From contig JAGFBZ010000328.1 in the NCBI GenBank assembly GCA_018398805.1, positions 229,001 to 293,000 of the forward strand: 64,000 nt of DNA, read 5' to 3'. Positions within the stretch are counted from its first letter, which is position 1, and each line of letters opens with the position of its first letter. Below are positions 23,050 to 32,930 of this stretch, one piece after another. Below the pieces are notes generated by a model, which was given only the letters and a program-made list of their open reading frames with translations, was not told where the DNA came from and did not search any database. The translations under genes and the position numbers were made by a program. Source of the stretch: Hirundichthys speculiger (Eukaryota; Chordata; Actinopteri; Beloniformes; Exocoetidae).

Positions 23050-23214
23050 GTGGTGGGCAAATCCAGTCCTCGAGGGGCCATGGTCCTTAACAGACTTGTG
23101 CAGACCTTGATGACCAGCTGATGGTGATCCATTCATTTTAACTAGGTGTGCCGTGGCAGGGAAACATCTAAGATTTGTAGGACCATAGCCATCGAGGACT
23201 GGATTTGCCCACTC
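23050..23214. mobile_element. hAT-like foldback MITE, two-armed copy
   Basis: Arms GGTGGGCAAATCCAGTCCTC and its inverse GAGGACTGGATTTGCCCAC, with inner CATGGTCC/GGACCATAG pairing. Non-coding. Confidence 0.75.
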
Positions 23215-23232
23215 CCGCTATAGACAAATGGA

Positions 23233-23675
23233 GAGTTTGGCTTGTGCTGCCAGTAATGAGCCGGATCCGTTTCAGGTGGGAGTTTGAGTCCATCTGGGCT
23301 GAGCTTTGTCACAGATTCTTCGTCAGGAGTTTTTTGGTGCAGACAGGCGGTGGAGACCTTCAGCTCTTGCTGGGGCTCCTTGAAATCTGAGACCATGGTC
23401 CTCAGTCAGAAAAACTTTTGGTATCTGGAGTGAGGTTCTGCGCCAAGCAGAGTTTAAGATTATCAGGGTCATGTTCATGAGTGAGGAAAGAATGAAGCAG
23501 GAGATTGACGAGCAGATCCAAGTGGCATCTACTGTATGATGAAGGAGATTAGCGTGGTGAAGGGGAGTTGAGCCAAAAGGCGAGGCTCTCCGTTTACCAG
23601 TTGATCTCATGAATTGTGGATGGCGACCAAAAGTGGAGACTGCTGGTTCAACCAGCTGAGATGAGTTTCATCCAC
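23233..23675 (+). pseudogene. LINE ORF2 reverse transcriptase remnant
   Basis: Begins at the same junction as 19711 and encodes WEFESIWAELCHRF in one frame. After an internal deletion that removes the FADD box it continues with DLQLLL and the segment matching SETMVLS. Further on, ATGTTCATGAGTGAGGAAAG and AAGGCGAGGCTCTCCGTTTA correspond to the LFTSEGR and RKAKLSIYRS-type motifs downstream of the RT core. Multiple frameshifts. Assigned by memory of the family, without a search. Confidence 0.7.
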
Positions 23676-24279
23676 ATGGAGGTGAGAAATCATTCGTACC
23701 GCGCTGCATTTGGGATTTTCTGCTGCAGACACGACCACTTCCGGTAAACAAGTGATGCAAAATGCATTTTACATCATTTTCTGTCTTCAAACAAGCCATG
23801 GTGTACCCCTGCGATGCTGCAAAACACATGCCATAAAACATGTTGTTCATCTGTTGCATCTCCTGAACATACAAGGGAACAGTTGAAAGCAAAAGCTCCA
23901 CAGAAGCAGGAAGAAGCCTCCAGCAGAACGAGGATCATTAAGTGTGGCCATCTGCCTCCATCAGCTTGGGCTGAAGCCAGCAGGCACAAAGAGATTAAAA
24001 GGTCATCAGTTATCTGCATCTGAAAACTCTCTTTTACCACCATAGATGCGTTTGCATCCCTGAAACCAACTTCGGTTCACTCAGCTACCATTGAGTTCTG
24101 TGCTTCATTCCTAAAATTCAGTACAACTGGTCGTTGCTGTTCGTATGAATAAATCAAACTCGAGTGTGTTCAGACAGTCAACACATTTTTTTTTCTCTCA
24201 ATAAAAACAGATTTAATTTCAGTTTCTGCACTTGCATCATGTTAAATATTTAAGTTCCTTCAGGCATCGACTCTAGGAC
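23676..24279. other. spacer, no gene seen
   Basis: Unique sequence with no recognisable feature. Frames of up to 89 codons on the minus strand have no family resemblance. Confidence 0.5.
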
Positions 24280-24715
24280 AATCTAACCATCTAACCCCTA
24301 ACATCCTAACCCTAACCCATCCCAGTTTATTACCCCTAAGCCCTAACCCTAACCCATTTTCCTCCATCCTCATACCTGACCCCAACCCCTCCCCCACTCC
24401 CATCCCTCACCCATTCTCCTCCGTACTCTTACTTTACCCCCAAACCATCCCCCACCCCTCACCCACTTTCATACCTGACCCCAACCCATCCCTCACCCTA
24501 ACCCTAACCCATCCCAGTTTATTACCCCTAACCCTAACTCATAACCCTCTTCTTAAACCTAAGCCTAACCCCCCACCCCCTTCTAATTTTTTGATTCTTT
24601 ATTTTTTAAGCCTAACCCTAACCCTAACCCCCAACCCCCCCTACTCTTTTTATTTTCTAAGCCTAACTCTAACCCCCTCTCTTCTACTTTTTCTAAAACT
24701 AACCCTCACCCTCAC
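24280..24715. repeat. degenerate telomere-like (CCCTAA)n block
   Basis: Many CCTAACCCTAACCC words mixed with CCCATCCC, CCCCACCC and AAGCCTAACC variants, all on one strand. Repeats of CCCATCCCAGTTTATTACCCC at about 24318 and 24508 show secondary tandem duplication. This looks like an interstitial telomeric or satellite-like tract. Confidence 0.8.
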
Positions 24716-25029
24716 CCCCCCCCCCAACTTCTCTTCTCTTTTACCCAACCCTGATTGAAAACCCCCCCTACACCACACTGACACCCAACAGACATACTCA
24801 AGGGGCCACCAAACCCCACTTGCACACACCTTATACCAAACTCACAAATACCCCCCCCCCCCCCCACCTCTTTTAATCTCTCTTTAGCTCTACCTGCACC
24901 ATTAGCCACCTACGAAGACTAATCTCGAATCCAACGCACCCACATGGATAACTTCCCAACGGAATTGTCCATACACTACATAGCACATCTTATACTCAAT
25001 AGCCTTGGCTGGCCCAAGTGCGCCTACAC
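24716..25029. other. C-rich low-complexity sequence and short spacer
   Basis: Short poly-C runs (around 24717-24725 and 24850-24865) in C/A/T-rich DNA, then unique sequence. No gene. Confidence 0.6.
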
Positions 25030-25231
25030 CAGGGGTGTCAAACTGATCTGTGAAAGGGCCGTGTGGCTGCAGGTTTTTGTTCCAACCATGCAGAAACACA
25101 GCTGACTTGTTTCATTCAATCAAGTGAACTAGTTAAGACCTTTAGTGAAGACAACTAGTTGATTGAATGAAACAAGTCAGCTGTGTTTCTGCATGGTTGG
25201 ATCAAAAGCCTGCAGCCACATGGCCCTTTCA
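25030..25231. mobile_element. hAT-like palindromic MITE (CAGGGGTGTCAAAC end)
   Basis: The left end CAGGGGTGTCAAACTGATC is a familiar hAT terminus. The arms GGCTGCAGG...CATGCAGAAACACAGCTGAC...TTGATTGAATGAAAC form a near-perfect inverted repeat over about 65 bases around 25127-25150. The extreme right terminus is missing, so it ends at CCTTTCAC. Non-coding. Confidence 0.8.
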
Positions 25232-25768
25232 CCATACACACCATACACAACACAAAGTGAATAGTACGGCGAATGAACCTCGACCGGACTTCGAGTCGTG
25301 TGCAAGCAGAAACCTACACCACATTTCCAGGACGTCATCGGACGGTGGAAGGAGCAGAGTGGGGCTTATCTCGACAAAGCCCACAACTCAAAAACCTAAC
25401 CCTAACCGTAACCCTAACCGTAACCCTGGTTCATTTCTGCGGTTTAACCCTCGTGGTCTGTCTCGTTTGTGAAGGACGACCTTTGACCCCATGCCCGGGT
25501 GTTTCCTGAAGTCCCATCAGTTCCTCCTGTAGCCTCATCGTGGAGTCACTGCTGAGTTTTGCCTGCATGCACTGGTGTGGCAGTTCCAGAGATACTCAGC
25601 GTTATTAGCGTTATTTTCCCCGAAGCGCACAGCGTTTGGCTCTGCGTTCAGTTTTGCTGGTCGGTATTACAGTGACAGTCTTTGTGATTAGACCTCTAAT
25701 GATACAGATATTAAAGCGTGAGATAACAATTCCCGAGGGAATGAGAAATATGGGCCGCCGCGGTCCTC
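25232..25768. other. spacer with short telomere-like run
   Basis: AACCTAACCCTAACCGTAAC-type repeats at 25393-25428. Otherwise unique sequence with no recognisable gene. Confidence 0.5.
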
Positions 25769-26470
25769 AGCCAGACCGTCAAGGTCAGAACTGAGCGGTA
25801 GTGACATCACTAATTGAGGATAAACACTGCGATTCAATTTGCACTAATTTACCAACCGATCTGCCGATATCAGCCGCGGCGCACGAGGCGGCTTATCTCA
25901 TTGGCTCTCTGCCGCACATTATTTTGGTCTTCTCCCCTCACAGATCAAGGGTACAGATGACTTTTGTCAGCCGTCAGATGCTGCGTGGCAGATGTCACAG
26001 CATTTATTGTCACAGTGATTTATTGGTTCGGAATGACCATGGCCACGGGGAAGAACACATCAGAAAGGCCAGGCGGCGACGGCGGCGGCGGCGGCGGTGG
26101 CGGGGAGCTACTGAACGCCAGCTCCTCCAACAACTTTCATCCCAACCCTCTCAGGACTACACATTTTGCTTCTGGTTATTGTTCGGCCATCTGCTGTACT
26201 CCGCGCCTGCACCGCTAAGCAAACATGGAGTCTGTGCCAGGCGCAGACACCTTCCCTTTACCCCTCTAATCCAGCCCCACTGCGTCTCTCCACTCAGATC
26301 AAGCGCTGATTTGATACCAGAAACTCCAAAGGCAGGAGGTGCTTTCTGTCTCACTTTAATTATTGCCGTTTCTTTGAACGCCTCACGTATCGGATGCATG
26401 CAGAATGAACAGTCCAAAGAGCAGTGCACGGCTTAAAAAACAATTTACCTGATAACACATGTGTATCATA
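25769..26470. promoter_or_regulatory. candidate conserved non-coding block with (CGG)n
   Basis: Repeat-free, GC-balanced sequence with CpGs, GCGGC words, TAATT words and a (GGC)n run at about 26076-26102. A plus-strand frame stays open for over 200 codons (25801-26436, opening with GTG), but it includes an arginine run from the CGG repeat and shows no domain. I interpret the block as regulatory, with an unrecognised exon as the alternative. Confidence 0.3.
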
Positions 26471-26805
26471 TTTGAAACCAGAGCATGTGAGCGGAGCGGA
26501 GCGTGAGCGAGCGAGGAGCGGAGCGGACGAATTTTGAAAGGAGCGCAGAGCGGGAGTTTTTTTTCTAGGATGATTCGGGTGGAGCGGGGCGTCATCCCGC
26601 TCCAGTTTCGCTCCGTTACCGCTCATATCACGGTCTTCAAGTATAACAATAGGAGGAGAACAGTGAATGAAAAATAGTTTCGGGAAAGGTTAATAACAAA
26701 CAAAAGTGTATTAAACCAGCTAATTCCGTTAGGTGAAATTATTTTCTTATTTTTTCTTGTCAGTAAATATCTATTTTTTGGACTTTAAAACGGCTGTCGG
26801 CTCTG

Positions 26806-27535
26806 CGGGCCGGGCAAACACTGTGCGACTGTCGGCTCGTTTTGAGCCGATTTTCCAGTCGTGCGAGTATTTTTTGGATCGGGCCGAATTTCGACCCTAT
26901 CGTGGGTCGTGCTTCGTGCAGTATACGTGGGGTAACGACGAGAGATCAACACCTCCTGACGAGCTCCCGATCACAAATCGTGTGCTCGCAAGGAAATCAA
27001 ACTTGTTTGAAATCCTGGTCGCTCCTCGTGAAGGTATCTCACAGTAGAAGCAGTAGGTGCGTTTGAGATGAACTGCGCCTCGCCTGGCGAGTAGACGAGA
27101 TCAGGCGGCCGCAGCAGGAGGTGGAGACAAAAAGCTGCAGTCACGTCGGACAGTTTCCAGCACATACAGGTGGAGACACTTACTTTAGATCACCTGTATG
27201 TTAGTTTGCAGACCACGTTCTTAGATAAAGTGTCCTCGATCGCTGATTGAAGTTAAAATAAAAGTGATCCTCCTGTTGCATGATACGTGTTCTTATCTGC
27301 ATTGTGCGCCGCCCGCCGGTGATCGATTCTGCGCAGGCCTGGCTCATTTCGAACGCACCCTTAGGTGCGTTATGAACGTATAGTGTAAGCAGTCAAGTCG
27401 CATCAGAGCATCGGGCCGTACAGTGTGAGAGCATTACTCGTGGGCTGCGAACTTTTGAACTCAGCGATCTAGTCGTGCAGTGTGAGATAGGGCTGAATCA
27501 AACGATTTAAAATATCGCACAGTGTATGCCCGGCT
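26806..27535. mobile_element. unassigned DNA element nested in the hAT
   Basis: GGGCCGGGCAAACACTGTGC near 26806 and its inverse GCACAGTGTATGCCCGGC near 27517-27534 form terminal inverted repeats. The inner sequence has further mirrored words (CGTGCAGT and CAGTGTGAGA). Superfamily and target duplication are unclear. Confidence 0.5.
27054..27371. mobile_element. innermost nested MITE (GGTGCGTT ends)
   Basis: TAGGTGCGTTTGAGATGAAC at 27054 is mirrored by GCTCATTTCGAACGCACC near 27342-27359. A 10-base direct repeat, TAGGTGCGTT, is present at 27054-27063 and 27362-27371. Exact borders are uncertain because the direct and inverted repeats overlap. Confidence 0.5.
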
Positions 27536-27759
27536 TAGGCTTAGGTAAACATGTACATTTTATATGCATGCAAACATTTTTGGAGCGGAGCGCGGAGCGG
27601 AGCGGAGCGGAGCGGGGTGCAGTGTTACTGGAGCGCTGAGCGGTTATGGGTGGAGCGGCGTTTCGCGACTTTGAGGGAAGAGCGGAGCGGTGACAACCTT
27701 TGTGAGCGAGGAGCGGAAATTATCGCCGCTCCACTCCGCTCACATGCTCTGTTTGAAAC

Positions 27760-28298
27760 ATTAATTTCTGAGAGCTCTGCACCACCAGCCTCATCAAATA
27801 ACCTGCTAAAATAAGAAGCCTTATACAGTAATTGAATAAATGACCAATATATCCAATTATTATAGAAACACGATGTTGCATAAATTGCAGAAATCGTCAC
27901 ATAACATCATGACATAACTTCTCACTCTCTTCTCTGCTTCTCCACAAGTAAAAATCACATTAATATTCTAAATAAGGACTGAACAAGAGCATAGGACACT
28001 TTAAATTTCCCAAAACACAGTGCAAAGTGCAGTTAGGCTAATCAAACACAGTCGGTGAGCAATCGAAGAGAGGCCTTGGACGAAGAGATAGAGGACTGTC
28101 AAATAAAGTTAATATTTCTAAGCAAGGGCCACAAGGTAGCAAGGCCTGATGGTTAAAGGGTCATAAATGCCCTCTGTTCTGCACTATTTCAATGAAAGTG
28201 CTCTATTTCCCGAGTTATAACTACATGTCCTAGTTAAGAAATCTGCTTTTTTTGTATTCTCAGTGACATTTTGATCTAAATGCTAAATATGTGCGCTG

Positions 28299-28300
<2 letters not shown>
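27760..28300. other. spacer, no gene seen
   Basis: AT-rich unique DNA with no recognisable feature. Confidence 0.5.

Positions 28301-28338
<38 letters not shown>
28301..28338. repeat. poly-C tract (38 bases)
   Basis: The longest of the uninterrupted C runs in the window. Confidence 0.95.
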
Positions 28339-28436
28339 ATTAGAGACCTTTCTCTTTTTTTTGCAGGGCTTGCTAATTGAGATAATGTTATATCAAACAA
28401 TGAAAGAAACATTATCTATGTTTGCTAAACCAGACA

Positions 28437-28515
28437 CAGTGGTACCTCTACTTACGAAATTAATTGGTTCTGGAAGTAGTTTGGTAACCTGAAAATTCGG
28501 TAGGTAGAGAAGTGT
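28437..28515 (+). mobile_element. Tigger (GGTACCTCTACTTACGAA family), left-end fragment
   Basis: Starts CAGTGGTACCTCTACTTACG and is lost after about 80 bases. Full-length relatives lie at 31710 and 46895. Confidence 0.75.
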
Positions 28516-28687
28516 TTTCCATTTTACGCTGACCCCGTACTGACGCTGTTAACATTGGGAAATGGGGATGTGAGACATATTTTTATTATTCATTTCATGT
28601 CCAATTATGTATCTTATTTAATTATATATTTATTCATTCATTCATAGGCAAAAAGTATGTATTTATGTATACATTCATATATTTATA

Positions 28688-29335
28688 CAGTGCTACCTCT
28701 ACTTACGAAATTAATTGGTTCTGGAAATAGTTTCGTAACCTGAAAATTTCTTAAGTAGAGACGCGTTATTCATGTAAATGCTCTAATCTGTTCCAAGCCC
28801 CCCAAAATTCAGACATAAATTTTTTATAAATCATAAAAATGCATCAAAACATGTAACAATACATGTAACCATTAGATTACTGCACAATACACATAAAATG
28901 AGAGTTGTACACAATAGAAAACAAGGAGTAAAGTAAAGAATAAAAAATTATGCTCATTTACCTTTTAACTGCTATCGTCGTCACCTTTTCTCTCTCAGCA
29001 GTGGTTTTTGCCTGACGTTTTGTAAAGAACCGATCCATGGACGCTTGTTTTTGTTGGATTTTAACAATCCATCAAAAATGTGCAAGGCAAACATTATCAT
29101 AGTGAGCAATAGCCCGACTAGTGAGCACTTTTTCTGGGTGATCCTTTTCAACAAATTCCAAAATGCCAGGAAGATGCTAGCCGATAGCCAATGGCAGAGC
29201 AGCTACAAGTATGTTTACGTTCAGTAAACTCTGGGAGCTGTGAGTAGCAGCGCGTACTGTATTTTTGCCTTTCGTATCCTGAAATTTCTTTCGCAACAGG
29301 AGGCAATATTTTCCAGTTGAGACGTTTCGTTGATC
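28688..29335 (-). mobile_element. Tigger element with transposase remnant
   Basis: Begins CAGTGCTACCTCTACTTACG after TA (28686-28687). The right portion matches 31710-32434 up to GAGACGTTTCG, then is truncated. Unlike the copies at 31710 and 46895 it has no Helitron-like insert and instead keeps the transposase C-terminus (28990-29162, minus strand). This coding content identifies the whole GGTACCTCTACTTACG family as TcMar-Tigger. Confidence 0.85.
28990..29162 (-). pseudogene. Tigger transposase C-terminal remnant
   Basis: Minus-strand reading gives LEFVEKDHPEKVLTSRAIAH and YDNVCLAHF. After a frameshift it gives QQKQASMDRFFTKRQ. The ordered motifs EKxHPEK, SRAIxHxxD, HF and RQKQxSxDRFxxK are the conserved C-terminal tail of Tigger (pogo/CENP-B-related) transposases. 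The DDE and CENP-B DNA-binding regions are absent. It is frameshifted, so a relic. Confidence 0.85.
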
Positions 29336-30430
29336 TTTTTGATCAAAATCAACTGTCCGACGTCCTACAATATGAGCGGTGTTGACGACGGCCGTCCCGC
29401 TGGCCTCGCGATCAAAGACGACCTGATGTTATTTGTATAATTAAAGAGAGATTTACGAGGAGTTGTGGTAGTTTTCGACTTTATTTCAGGGAGTTCAGCT
29501 CCCATCATGAGATGGGGATTGCCTTGATTGGTTAGTTTCTACAAACAAAAGGGGTCATGTGCAGCCACAGGAACAGCTGTCATCAGTACTGTGATGTCAC
29601 CACTAGGTGCTTGCTTCAAAACAGAACAGGTGATGAAGGCGAGAGAAAATGGAAAAACAATCCTTACTTACGTCCTCACAACTGACGGTTTATCGTGGCG
29701 TTGCCCGGAGTTCAATGTTCCGGTAACAGGAGTTGGGCGTTCGTGAGGCACCTCCGTTCCTCAAGACAAGCCTCCACATATTCAACCAATCAGAAGACAC
29801 TTAAGGCCACAAGGTCTCGTTTAAAGCAAGGAGTGTAATTTGTGATATATATATTTTTTCTAAATAATTACAAATTGCTCATCAATACTTCACTGTTACT
29901 TGGGAGTAAAATTCTTTCGAGTCTCCTGGCAGCACCGAGACGGACGCCTGATGCACGGCAACGATACGGTCGTGATAAACGTGCAACTTTTCAAAGAATC
30001 ACATTTACTTTCATCTCAAACACACGCTGACCTCCGCGGAGAAGAAACACCTTGTCACAAAAGACAATTACACGAGCACTGGAGCCTGAAAAGGAACAGG
30101 ACTAATTATCTTTTCCCTTCGCCCAATCGTATTTGGAAAAAAAAAAAAAAAGATGAAAAACATACACAAGGCCAAAACTGAAAAGCAAGTGACATAAAGC
30201 AGCAACTGGAATGATTATGAACAAAACCTCATTTCTTCAATTGTTGTCAAGCTGCGTTACCTTCATCCTCCCTCCCACAATCAAAGCCAATCCCGGCGTT
30301 CATTCTGCAGAAATCCAGAGCGACGCTTCTAAATGCGTCCCCCGGAAAATTATATTAACAGCAGAAATCCAGTTCAACAAATCGTACAAATGCCTCGCGG
30401 CCGCTCGGAGCACGTCCGCTAAATGAATTA
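29336..30430. other. spacer, no gene seen
   Basis: Unique sequence with A-runs near 30138-30152. No recognisable gene. 29440-29740 is slightly GC-richer without protein similarity. Confidence 0.45.
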
Positions 30431-31340
30431 TGATGGCAAAGCGTTCCGCCGATGTTTCACCTTCAAGGCTGACCTTGCCACGGCTATTCTCTGCTGATGC
30501 TTGCCAGAGATAAAAGCTATGAGCCCTTCTCCCCCCCCCATGCCAAGGACACACGCATCATCGCTTTACTGGCCTATCTGCCCAGGTGATGCATGGCTCC
30601 CATAGCAGTCAGTCTGAGGCAGTATTTATAACAAACTGCATGAGGCACCCACCAACTCATCACCGTCGAGCCCTCACAATCCTTGGTCCCCTGCTGCACT
30701 CACCCCCGCTCTGCCGTGAGCCCGTCATAAATTCTGACTTTCTAATGCGTGGGAATGCAGATTTGACGGCGAGGGACGGAGTCAGGTAGAAGATAGATGC
30801 ACCCCGATTCTGCTAAAAAGGATGTTTACCTAATTCTGTCACAAACTGTTTGTTCCTAATGAACAGAAACCGGCTGAAGCCGAAGCAGACTGGAACCTTC
30901 AGACCGATTCCTCACAAGTCTGGTGAAGACGGTGCACATCAAGTAGAAGACTGAAATCAGATGAAGGGGAGGCTGCCAGATCCAATTTCGAGAAGAAAGT
31001 GAGAGAAAATCTACGTTCCGGTGTCGGCGAAGGGCATCTCGTGACTGGCGGGGAAGTGAACGGCGAAGAACAGGCAACGCTTGAAATTCATTAGGTATCA
31101 GTGGGAGACAAAGCACTGACAGGTGTTTATGCAAATTCGTCGGCGGATGGCTTCATCTCCCTAACGGGGGAAAACAGCAGTCTCGGAATAATATGGAGCG
31201 CGTGAAAGTAAATCATATCCACTTGTGAAGTTGTGAGCATATTGCGGGCCTTACAGTGGGCTGCAGAGGAGATGCACAGCTGGAGTTAATGATGACTGAA
31301 TAATTACTGAGAGCCATCTCTTCTGGAGATTTCTCCTTCT
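30431..31340. promoter_or_regulatory. candidate conserved non-coding cluster
   Basis: Long repeat-free stretch of balanced composition with homeodomain-type words and no coding pattern. 31180-31330 (ending TTAATGATGACTGAATAATT and GAGCCATCTC) is especially enhancer-like. Inference only. Confidence 0.3.
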
Positions 31341-31709
31341 GTTAAAAAAAAAAAGGAACAATAAAAAAAAAAGCTATGATGCAGTTAGGAATAAACCATA
31401 TACAGTCCAGTCTTTAAACAAGAATGCATCGTACAACCGTGATACCAAAAAAGTTCAGACACTCTGTAAATGTACATTAAAAATAGAATGCAACAATTGC
31501 ATGAATCCATTTTTTGAAAATAATAGAGCATAAAAAACATATCAAATAGATAAGAACAGATAAGAGACACTTTACCTTTTCATGAAAAATATTATTGAAA
31601 TATCAACTAAATATTCCAAAAAACTGGAAGAAATCTCTGTAGGCACGGGGGGACTTTTTAATGCAACACTGCTTTAAAAGGGACCAGCACAATGTCTGCA
31701 AGTGCATTG
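31341..31709. other. spacer, AT-rich
   Basis: A-rich runs at 31342-31372 and AT-rich unique DNA. No gene. Confidence 0.5.
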
Positions 31710-32434
31710 CAGTGGTACCTCTACTTATGAAATTAATTAGTTCTGGAAGTAGTTTCGTAACCTGAAAATTTGGTAAGTAGAGATGCATTTTCCATGTAAA
31801 TGCCCTAATCCGTTCCAGGCCCACCAAAATTCAGACATTAATTTTTTTTTAAATTATAAATATTATATAAAATGACATAAAAACCTGTAAGAAATAAATG
31901 TCAGAACTAGAAAAGCACTCAGAGAGCGCAGACCTCCCACCAAGCGCAACAATAATCGAAAATCTGAAAGTGATCCAGAATCCAGGATTTCTTCCTGGAT
32001 CACACCCAAAATGAAATCAGTTCTTCCTTTTTACATTTCCGACAACTCCTGAAAATTTCATCAAAATCCATCGATAACTTTTTGAGTTATCTTGAACACA
32101 GACAGACAACAAACAGATAAACGCCGGCAAAAACATAACCTCCTTGGCGGAGATAAAAATTATTTGTTTACCTGGGTTGCTGGGTTACGCTCATACAGAC
32201 AAGAGGCCCTCCTAGCCAATGGGATGCCAGAAGAATGCTAAGCGATAGCCAATGGCAGAGCAGCTACAAGTATGTTTACGTTCTGTAAACTCTGGGAGCT
32301 GTGAGTAGCAGCGCTACTGTAACCTTTCGTATCCTGAAATTTCTTTCGTAACTAGAGGCAATATTTTCCCGTTGAGACGTTTCGTAACCTGAAAATTTCG
32401 TATATAAAGACGTTCGTAAGTAGAGGAATCACTG
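31710..32434 (+). mobile_element. Tigger element carrying a Helitron-like insert
   Basis: Ends CAGTGGTACCTCTACTTATG and CGTAAGTAGAGGAATCACTG, with TA following on the right and TG (mutated) on the left. It is 725 bases long. It contains a Helitron-like copy at 31907-32153 at the same internal position as in 46895-47617. Non-coding. Confidence 0.85.
31907..32153 (-). mobile_element. Helitron-like element, copy 3, inside Tigger
   Basis: Minus-strand start TCTCCGCCAAGGAGG and end GCTTTTCTAG, with host A and T context as in the other copies. Internally shorter than 12067-12507. Confidence 0.62.
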
Positions 32435-32579
32435 TAGTGGTCAAAACTCTATCCTGTAAAGAGGAAGCCACATGTGACCATAATCCAGGAAACGGGCTGA
32501 GGCAAAGTAGAAAGCTTCCCTCAGATGGATCGAAGTTAAAAAATTCTTTTTAGAAGCCGCTTCAGCTTTAGCCACGCCC

Positions 32580-32930
32580 TTTTTAATCAGCGCTCAGGTG
32601 ACAAGCCTGAGTCTCTGATGGTATAGAGCTGCAGGCGTGGCTGAAGGAAACACCACGACTGGAAGGTTCATACCGGTTTTTACAGCGACGTCATCCCATC
32701 ATCTTTTTCCAGCGGAGGCCTTCCATCTTTCAGCAAGACAACGCCAGGCTGCATGACGACTCAGGGGGCGTGGCTTAGTCGTGGAGGAGCCCGGGACCTG
32801 AACTGATCCGCCTGCAGTCCGGACCTTTCACCGACTGAAAACACTCAGCACAACGTGAAACGAAAAATAGAGCAAAGGTGACCCGAGACTGCTGAGCAGA
32901 AAGCTGTGGCTTCATGCAAAGCACTGCATT
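32580..32930 (+). pseudogene. Tc1-like transposase remnant 3 (DDE part)
   Basis: Reads FQQDNARLH at 32728-32754, containing the second catalytic aspartate, and CSPDLSPTEN at 32813-32842, containing the catalytic glutamate. A frameshift lies between them, and the D-E distance of about 34 codons suits Tc1 DD34E enzymes. Downstream, VKRKIEQR and PETAEQK match the tail of a common fish Tc1 family. The N-terminal domain and end repeats are not recognisable. Confidence 0.85.

Larger units (their letters stand above)
26479..27751. mobile_element. hAT element with GAGCGGAGCGG-rich ends
   Basis: Ends CAGAGCATGTGAGCGGAGCG and the inverse CCGCTCACATGCTCTG, flanked by a perfect 8-bp duplication TTTGAAAC at 26471-26478 and 27752-27759. 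Subterminal DNA at both ends is an array of GGAGCGGAGC words, which probably serve as transposase-binding repeats. No transposase is visible, because the interior is occupied by other elements. Confidence 0.9.

Noticed and set aside
24280..24715. True telomere end
   Set aside because: Repeats are degenerate and flanked on both sides by ordinary sequence, so it is interstitial at most.
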